This document shows, piece after piece, positions 58,872 through 64,000 of a stretch of DNA of 64,000 bases. This DNA comes from Candidatus Auribacterota bacterium. Its GTDB lineage: Bacteria; Auribacterota; JAFGBW01; JAFGJP01. The notes below the pieces were generated by a model. The model searched no databases, was not told the DNA's origin, and saw only the letters and a program-made list of their open reading frames with translations. The stretch is taken from assembly GCA_023144635.1 (NCBI GenBank), contig JAGLFH010000026.1, forward strand, positions 1-64,000, read 5' to 3'. Each line of letters starts with the position of its first letter. Position 1 is the first letter of the stretch. The translations under genes were made by a program, and so were the position numbers.

Positions 58872-59411
58872 CTAATTTTTATCTGATCTTTGCTTATATT
58901 TAATTCGTACCATATCAAAAAACGAAATAAAATCTTCATCTATATAATCTGTATAAGTCCATTCAAAGGGCTTGAAGGAACCATACATATATCGAAGCAT
59001 AGGTTGGGCATAAATGCCACTTTTCAAGTAAACACGGTATGATGCATCTTTGGTAGATGCGACTACTAACCTTGCAAGATCAAGATATCCAGGGTCTAAA
59101 TTTACCTTCCTGCATCCGGTTTCAGGTGAATCAAATAATCTGTTCTCAATATCATTGGTCTTTATCTTTAACTCGGCAAGGTCTTTAGGGTCAAATAAGT
59201 CTTTAAAGGATATAAAAAAGCGTTTTAGATCTTTTCCTAATTCATTTTTGTAATAATCAGAAAATATATCAAAGTTTTTCTCAATGCTTATATCTTCGAT
59301 CACACCCAGTTCTTTTTGTAGTAATGATAAAAATTTTTCTTTACTGATATCTTGAGATAAAAGTATTCCGCAAATAAGTTGCTTAGGCTCTGGATAAACA
59401 ATATTTCCCAT
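58872..59411 (-). CDS. DUF4416 family protein
   Basis: 179 aa, full length for the family. Features: EPKQLICGILLS at the start, FDIFSDYYKNELGKDLKRFF with Tyr-Tyr, RKVNLDPGYLDLARLVVAST (about 100-119), and WTYTDYIDEDFISFF near the end. Function unknown; the LDPGYL block is conserved and may hold a ligand. Its stop overlaps the repeat end (TTAGCC). 28 nt after the GHL10 gene. Confidence 0.9.
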   Translation of the reverse strand: MGNIVYPEPKQLICGILLSQDISKEKFLSLLQKELGVIEDISIEKNFDIFSDYYKNELGKDLKRFFISFKDLFDPKDLAELKIKTNDIENRLFDSPETGCRKVNLDPGYLDLARLVVASTKDASYRVYLKSGIYAQPMLRYMYGSFKPFEWTYTDYIDEDFISFFDMVRIKYKQRSDKN

Positions 59412-59439
59412 AAAAAATCATTAAAAAGTGTGTTGATAT

Positions 59440-60639
59440 TTATTCATTTATCAATGAATATAAGAAATCAGGATCTTTTATAGAATCATAAGAAAAAATA
59501 CAGATACCATCTGTAGTGATCTTTCTAAGAGTTTCGATCTCTGATTGCAAAATATCATTTTTATCTTTTAAAAGATAGGCACCTATTCCCATAAAGATCT
59601 TTGTGTCTTCCTGTGATATTTTCTTTATTGAAGAACATGTAAGGCTTAGGTACTTAAAAAGGACTGGGTCATCAGTATAATTCATAATAATAGCAAAATC
59701 AAGTAGCCCTTCTTCCATCCATCTGGGCCAGTCTTGAGTATCTGTCAAATAGGCACGTGATATCCATGGACGAACAGCAGCTGATAGTTTTTTTCCGCGC
59801 AGCACACAGATCTTTTTGATCTTTCTTACAATATCAGTTATCTGACATCTTCTGAAATTGTCCCATTCAAGAGATTGTTCACGAACAAGTTTTGAGAAGT
59901 CCAAAGGATCATAGCCGAATTCCTCACGAAATCTTCTTACGCTTTCATATCCATATCCAAAATGAAGGCCCTTAAAACGCGATCCAGGTGACATGGGTAA
60001 AACAACAGGAAGCCTGATAAAATCAAGGTGAATACCATCTATTTCTGTATAACGAAGCATAAAATCATCCATAAGATCATGGATGTATTTTTGTACATCA
60101 AGATTTCCGGCATCAAGCCATATTCCAGGATCACCCAGTTCATAATATCTTCCTTCTGCTCCTTCTAGGGAAAAGTCCTTATAATCAAGCATATTTCTGG
60201 AAAGAGAATCTCTTGTAACTGCATTTCTACCAAGCTTTTTTAATATAACAGCATCTTTATTTCTTGTTACTCTAAGCACATTAAACCATGCGTGTACCTC
60301 AATATCGTTTTTATTGGCTTTTTCAATAAGATATGGAAGCATTTCCTTTTTATTTTGCTTTATAAAATTTTGTGCCGGAGTATCATCAGCAAGATCAGTA
60401 GTATACCAAGTACGATTTCCTCTATATATCTGTACAAAAAGTAAAGATATTTTATTCTTTACGGAAAAATCAATAAGTTCATCTATCTTTTCTATAGAAT
60501 CAAGAGTTCTATTTTGACCTTCACAAGGAACCCATAATGAATTTACTGGGAAATCACCTGCATGTAATGGGCTTAGAAGAATGATCAAACAGAATACAGT
60601 TGTACTCAGGAAAAATGTAAGATTATAGTTTTTCATCAT
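59440..60639 (-). CDS. Exported GHL10-type glycoside-hydrolase-like protein
   Basis: 399 aa. Signal peptide (LTFFLSTTVFCLIILLSPL, cleavage after HA). TIM-barrel protein of the GHL10 (DUF187) family: FVQIYRGNRTWYTTDLADDT, EVHAWFNVLRV, GDPGIWLDAGNLDVQKYIHD, GIHLDFIRLP and AAVRPWISRAYLTDTQDW. Enzymes of this family are presumed to act on cell-wall or other polysaccharide. Periplasmic or surface location expected. 8 nt after the small lipoprotein gene. Confidence 0.9.
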   Translation of the reverse strand: MMKNYNLTFFLSTTVFCLIILLSPLHAGDFPVNSLWVPCEGQNRTLDSIEKIDELIDFSVKNKISLLFVQIYRGNRTWYTTDLADDTPAQNFIKQNKKEMLPYLIEKANKNDIEVHAWFNVLRVTRNKDAVILKKLGRNAVTRDSLSRNMLDYKDFSLEGAEGRYYELGDPGIWLDAGNLDVQKYIHDLMDDFMLRYTEIDGIHLDFIRLPVVLPMSPGSRFKGLHFGYGYESVRRFREEFGYDPLDFSKLVREQSLEWDNFRRCQITDIVRKIKKICVLRGKKLSAAVRPWISRAYLTDTQDWPRWMEEGLLDFAIIMNYTDDPVLFKYLSLTCSSIKKISQEDTKIFMGIGAYLLKDKNDILQSEIETLRKITTDGICIFSYDSIKDPDFLYSLINE

Positions 60640-60647
60640 ACTAGTTA

Positions 60648-60851
60648 TTAGTAGCTTGCTCCACCCATCTTGTTAAGGATGTTCTTGTTTTCCCATTCTG
60701 CCGGTTGAGCCCAAGGCATATTTGAATCTTGAGGGGTAGTTGTTTTACAGCCGCTAAAGCTGATGATAATTACTAACAAAACAATACAGGCAAGGGATAT
60801 TTTAAAAAATACGTTACACGGTAATAAATTTGATTTGCTTAAACAATTCAT
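60648..60851 (-). CDS. Small lipoprotein
   Basis: 67 aa. Hydrophobic segment SLACIVLLVIIISFSGC with lipobox FSGC (Cys about residue 35). The short mature part has NMPWAQPAEWENKNILNKMGG. ATG at 60851 has AAAGG at a good distance; the ATG at 60869 lacks one. The long N-region before the hydrophobic segment is unusual. Function unknown; probably co-transcribed with the GHL10 gene. Confidence 0.65.
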   Translation of the reverse strand: MNCLSKSNLLPCNVFFKISLACIVLLVIIISFSGCKTTTPQDSNMPWAQPAEWENKNILNKMGGASY

Positions 60852-60925
60852 AAGTAAGCCTTTCTTCATATTAATTAGTTTTTACATTATACCGTTTTTT
60901 TTTGTCTTGCAAAGCCTTATTTGTA

Positions 60926-61408
60926 TCAAAGGTCATGGTCAATAAGATCTTCTATTGTGAACCCTTTTTTATGCTTCATAGCTTTTAATGAGGCTATATC
61001 ACTATCCAGTTCTTTTCTTTTATTCGAGACTATATCCCAAAAAAATCGAGGGGACAATACTTGAGAACCTTTTTCTGAAGCGATATAACTCTCTATGCGG
61101 TCAGATGTTATTACTATTATCCTTTCGTTATTTTCTTTCTGATTCCCCATTTTTTCTATTATAGAATCAGCAGAAGCATCTTTTGAGCTAAAGACTATTT
61201 TAATATTAGTAAAACGTGATCTTATATCATCAGCATTATAGGTATTTCCATCAAAAACGATAACAACATGACCGCTGATGCAGTCTGCAAAGGAACTTAC
61301 TATAGCTGCAAAATCAATATCAGAAAAATCTGGATCTTTTACAAAAGCCATCTTTTTCCATGCATAGATCACATTATATGCATCAATTATGTATTTGTCT
61401 TTTTTCAT
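60926..61408 (-). CDS. YacP-like NYN-domain protein
   Basis: 160 aa. PIN-like NYN fold: YIIDAYNVIYAW (DxxN, residues 6-17), VVIVFDGNTYNADD (about 48-61), FSSKDASADSIIEKM (about 73-87) and IVITSDRIESYIA (about 98-110), all with the acidic residues of the metal site. Related to YacP/Rae1 ribonuclease, which acts on ribosome-associated mRNA. Rae1-like activity is inferred. 32 nt after mtaB. Confidence 0.88.
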   Translation of the reverse strand: MKKDKYIIDAYNVIYAWKKMAFVKDPDFSDIDFAAIVSSFADCISGHVVIVFDGNTYNADDIRSRFTNIKIVFSSKDASADSIIEKMGNQKENNERIIVITSDRIESYIASEKGSQVLSPRFFWDIVSNKRKELDSDIASLKAMKHKKGFTIEDLIDHDL

Positions 61409-61440
61409 TATTACGTTTAAGAATGTTATTTATTTTTTTA

Positions 61441-62730
61441 TTATATAAGTTTACCTGAAAAATTACCTTTATTGTCTATTTTTTCCAGAAAAACATTGCA
61501 AATGCTGTTTCTAATGTCTGAATTACTTTGTGCTATTACTTTTAAATAGTTTTTGCTGAATCCTGAAAACATATTTTTATCATTAATTGTTTGCTGTTCA
61601 AAAAGGACTGAAACTGTTTTTTTAAGGAAGTGTTCTTTTTTTCTGTTTGATGTATGGTCAGCTGTTATGGCCATTATTTTTTTTCTTTTTGAAATAATAT
61701 TTTCCGGTATTTTATCGGTTAAAGAAGCTGCTTTTGTACCACTTCGTGAACTAAAAGGGAAGATATGAGTTTTTATAAATGCATTTTCTTCTAATGCACT
61801 TAAAGATGCTTTAAAGTCATCATCAGATTCACCTGGAAAGCCTACGATTATATCTGTTGTTACTGTCACATCAGATATAGAACTTTTTATTTTTCTAATT
61901 ATTGATGAAAACTGTTTGTATCTGTATTTGCGGTTCATTTTTTCTAAAATTCTATCACTTCCGCTTTGAATGGGAATGTGAAAATGAGGACAAAGCCTTT
62001 TTTCATCACTAAAAAGCTTTAAAAGTCCGTCCGTTATTTCAAGGGGTTCTATTGAGCTCAGCCGAATTCTTTCAATATTCGTATTTTTGATAATATGTTT
62101 TATTATAGCTTCAAGGTCGAATTTATTGGTTTGATATCTTCCAATATGTATTCCTGTAAGCACAATTTCGCTGTGGGAGCTTTTCTCGACATTTTTTATT
62201 TCCTGAATTATTTCAATGGGCTTTCTACTCCATAAATGGTTTCTTATATACGGAATAATACAGTATGAACAGAATGATGCGCAGCCATCCTGGATCTTTA
62301 TAAATGCTCTGGTCTTTTGGCTAAATGATCTTAATTCGGATGAAAAAGAACTTTTTTGTTCAGGAAGACTTTCTTTATATATGAGCTGAATAAGTACATC
62401 AAATACACTTTTAGCTTTATCAGCATCATCAACAAGAAAAATACGTTTTTTTGAGATGTTTAAGGTGTTTTCCTTTAATTGCTTTGACATGCACCCGCAG
62501 AAGATTATGTGTGATGCAGAGGACTTAAGAGCTTTATTTAGTTCGTATCTCACTTTTGCTTCGGTTTTTTGTGTAACAGAGCATGCATTGATTATTACTA
62601 TGTCTGATTCAGGAAACTTGTTTTGTTTTAAACCGAGAAGTTTTGCATTTTCAGCAATAAGTTCTGATTCATATTGATTTACTTTACATCCGAGTGTTTT
62701 ACATGAGTAAGAATCTATATTGTTATTCAT
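61441..62730 (-). CDS. mtaB: tRNA (N6-threonylcarbamoyladenosine) methylthiotransferase MtaB
   Basis: 429 aa. UPF0004 domain with three Cys (SCKTLGCKVNQYE, IINACSVTQ, CGCMSKQL) and the radical-SAM motif CASFCSYC (about 150-157), followed by IPIQSGSDRILEKMNRKY and the C-terminal TRAM-like end. The NQYE form with TLGCKVN identifies MtaB rather than MiaB or RimO. Adds the methylthio group to t6A37 of tRNA. Three Cys plus the radical-SAM cluster are intact. Confidence 0.95.
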   Translation of the reverse strand: MNNNIDSYSCKTLGCKVNQYESELIAENAKLLGLKQNKFPESDIVIINACSVTQKTEAKVRYELNKALKSSASHIIFCGCMSKQLKENTLNISKKRIFLVDDADKAKSVFDVLIQLIYKESLPEQKSSFSSELRSFSQKTRAFIKIQDGCASFCSYCIIPYIRNHLWSRKPIEIIQEIKNVEKSSHSEIVLTGIHIGRYQTNKFDLEAIIKHIIKNTNIERIRLSSIEPLEITDGLLKLFSDEKRLCPHFHIPIQSGSDRILEKMNRKYRYKQFSSIIRKIKSSISDVTVTTDIIVGFPGESDDDFKASLSALEENAFIKTHIFPFSSRSGTKAASLTDKIPENIISKRKKIMAITADHTSNRKKEHFLKKTVSVLFEQQTINDKNMFSGFSKNYLKVIAQSNSDIRNSICNVFLEKIDNKGNFSGKLI

Positions 62731-62775
62731 AGCTTGTGACTTTGTTTGTGAAGGATAGAATACATATTTTAAAAT

Positions 62776-63288
62776 TTAAAACATTGATATTATAACGCTT
62801 ATAGCCATGATCAAAGATATAAAGGTCTTTATGGCAATGCTGATTGTTTTGCCTGCAAGGACTCCAAAAGTTGTCTTAAGAGCGGGTTTTGCTTGTTTTT
62901 TTAAAATAAGTTCTGTTATAAAAGCAGCAGCGGCAGCACCTATGAGTGTTCCTATGAGTGTCCCTAATAATGGTAGTATAAATGTCCCCCAGATACCTCC
63001 AATTATTCCAAAAACAAGAGTTGTAAAAAAAGATAAATTTGACCCGCCAAATTTTTTTGTTCCAATGGCTGTTGAAAAAAATTCCAAAACTTCTGCAAAT
63101 ATAGATAAAGCTAAAAGAATCAAAAAGAAGATCATACTAAAATTTTCAAAGCGGTTTGCAAGACCGAGAAGAAGATAGGCTAGTGTTATTAAAAAACCTC
63201 CTCCAAAACTCATTAGTGATAAAAATATACCTGCTATGCAGAGAAAAGCTATAAATATTTTTGCTAAAACAATAAAAAAAACTGCCAT
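62776..63288 (-). CDS. DUF456 membrane protein
   Basis: 170 aa, about five to six membrane segments. Gly/Ala-rich helices (FGIIGGIWGTFILPLLGTLIG, in two parts, and LIGAAAAAFITELILKK) match DUF456. Function unknown. GGGG ribosome-binding site; 45 nt upstream of mtaB on the same strand. Confidence 0.88.
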   Translation of the reverse strand: MAVFFIVLAKIFIAFLCIAGIFLSLMSFGGGFLITLAYLLLGLANRFENFSMIFFLILLALSIFAEVLEFFSTAIGTKKFGGSNLSFFTTLVFGIIGGIWGTFILPLLGTLIGTLIGAAAAAFITELILKKQAKPALKTTFGVLAGKTISIAIKTFISLIMAISVIISMF

Positions 63289-63415
63289 TAAGACCCCACT
63301 TGAGTATTAGAATAAACTAAATTATTTTTTAAAGCCTTATTTTATGATATATTGTGAAAGGATTAAAAGTATTATATTTATAAGTTAAAAATAGTTATAT
63401 ATTTATGGTTTTTTT

Positions 63416-64000
63416 ATGAATAATTATATCCATGATAAATTTTACTGTGATATGCATCTTGCGGCAGTTATTGGAGAAGCAATCTCGCATAAATTGAATA
63501 ATTCTTTAAGCGGTATTCATGGCTATGTCGATTTTACGCTTGAAAAGCTGAAAAAAGGTAATATTGAAGAGAAGGATATTGAGAACTTTAAAAGATTCCT
63601 CGAAATGTCTGTAAAAGAATCCCAGTACAGCAGTGGACTGATGCGTAATTTTCGCTGGTTCAGTAAAGCCTTTTTTAAAGATGATCCATCCGGTCGTCCT
63701 AAAACATCAAAACCGGCTGAGGACCTTATGTCTTTTTGGGAAGAGTTATCAGCTAAAAGCTTATTTGAAAATCTGACAATTTCCTGGAAAGAAAGTTCTG
63801 AATTTCAAATTTACGTAGATGTTTCACCGGATTCACTTTTTAGCTGGTTTTATACTTTTATGTTAAGTGTTGTTAGGCTTTATGGTGAAGAAGAAAAAGC
63901 AGAAATGAATGTTTCTTTTTTAAAAGATGAAGAGAAGTTTTTAAGATCTGTTTATTCGGTGATTTTTCCTAAAGAAATAATAAAAGAGGATATAGAGATG
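63416..64000 (+). CDS. Histidine-kinase-like protein (truncated by window end)
   Basis: 195 codons are visible and the frame stays open to the last base. The N-terminus reads AVIGEAISHKLNNSLSGIHG (about 17-36), close to a HisKA H-box (the HxxN form as in HEINNP). A predicted coiled helix pair follows (EKDIENFKRFLEMSVKESQ) and then FRWFSKAFF. The HATPase domain, if any, lies beyond the window. No receiver or membrane segment is seen. No clear ribosome-binding site. Confidence 0.6.
   Translation, partial: MNNYIHDKFYCDMHLAAVIGEAISHKLNNSLSGIHGYVDFTLEKLKKGNIEEKDIENFKRFLEMSVKESQYSSGLMRNFRWFSKAFFKDDPSGRPKTSKPAEDLMSFWEELSAKSLFENLTISWKESSEFQIYVDVSPDSLFSWFYTFMLSVVRLYGEEEKAEMNVSFLKDEEKFLRSVYSVIFPKEIIKEDIEM

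Overview
The window is AT-rich and gene-dense and uses the standard bacterial code. It looks like the chromosome of an uncultured Gram-negative bacterium: it carries a type II secretion system (T2SS) with an outer-membrane secretin, Sec signal peptides, lipoprotein signals with a lipobox, GTP-dependent PEP carboxykinase, and many families of short palindromic repeats of the kind common in genomes of candidate phyla. A phylum cannot be named from the sequence alone. No rRNA, tRNA or CRISPR array was recognised by eye.

Layout. (1) 1-2720 is the right-hand end of an integron gene-cassette array: a membrane protein, an unknown protein, a RelBE-type and a VapBC-type toxin-antitoxin (TA) cassette, each followed by an attC-like site. 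A strong hairpin terminator (2737-2782) closes it. (2) 2907-6192 holds GTP-PEPCK, a Na+/Ca2+ exchanger and a small zinc-ribbon protein. (3) 6611-10922 (minus) encodes a GAF histidine kinase, an NtrC-type sigma-54 activator and a receiver-kinase protein. (4) 11155-26909 is a T2SS region: a GspE-like protein that has lost its ATPase motifs next to the major pseudopilin GspG, a MerR regulator, CutA and a dimeric dUTPase, secretin GspD, a minus-strand operon gspE-F-H-I-J-K-L-M, and plus-strand GspA-type ATPase and GspB/C-like genes. (5) 26933-39630 continues on the plus strand with a phosphotransferase, a TPR-flanked Ser/Thr kinase, a TPR protein, a receiver-PAS kinase, a receiver HD-GYP phosphodiesterase, an HDOD double-receiver protein, a DUF4919 protein, a zf-TFIIB protein, LemA and an HtpX-like protease. 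(6) 40039-52278 (minus) is a MoxR / DUF58 / BatA / VWA cluster with an embedded ABC-2 transporter. (7) 52497-57350 has an FHA-Yip1 membrane protein, a lipoprotein, a CDF cation exporter behind a terminator-like hairpin, and a REP-associated tyrosine transposase (RAYT). (8) 57409-63288 (minus) has DUF1015, DUF4416, a GHL10-type hydrolase, a small lipoprotein, a YacP/NYN protein, MtaB and a DUF456 protein. (9) A truncated histidine-kinase-like gene runs off the right end.

Four themes stand out. The integron tail carries TA cassettes with their own operators, and one attC appears to contain a REP-like insert. The T2SS has a pseudo-ATPase paired with GspG. A dense signalling cluster sits directly downstream of T2SS accessory genes. 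The repeats form a mosaic in which palindromes occur inside other repeats, inside an attC and, in frame, inside the RAYT gene itself.
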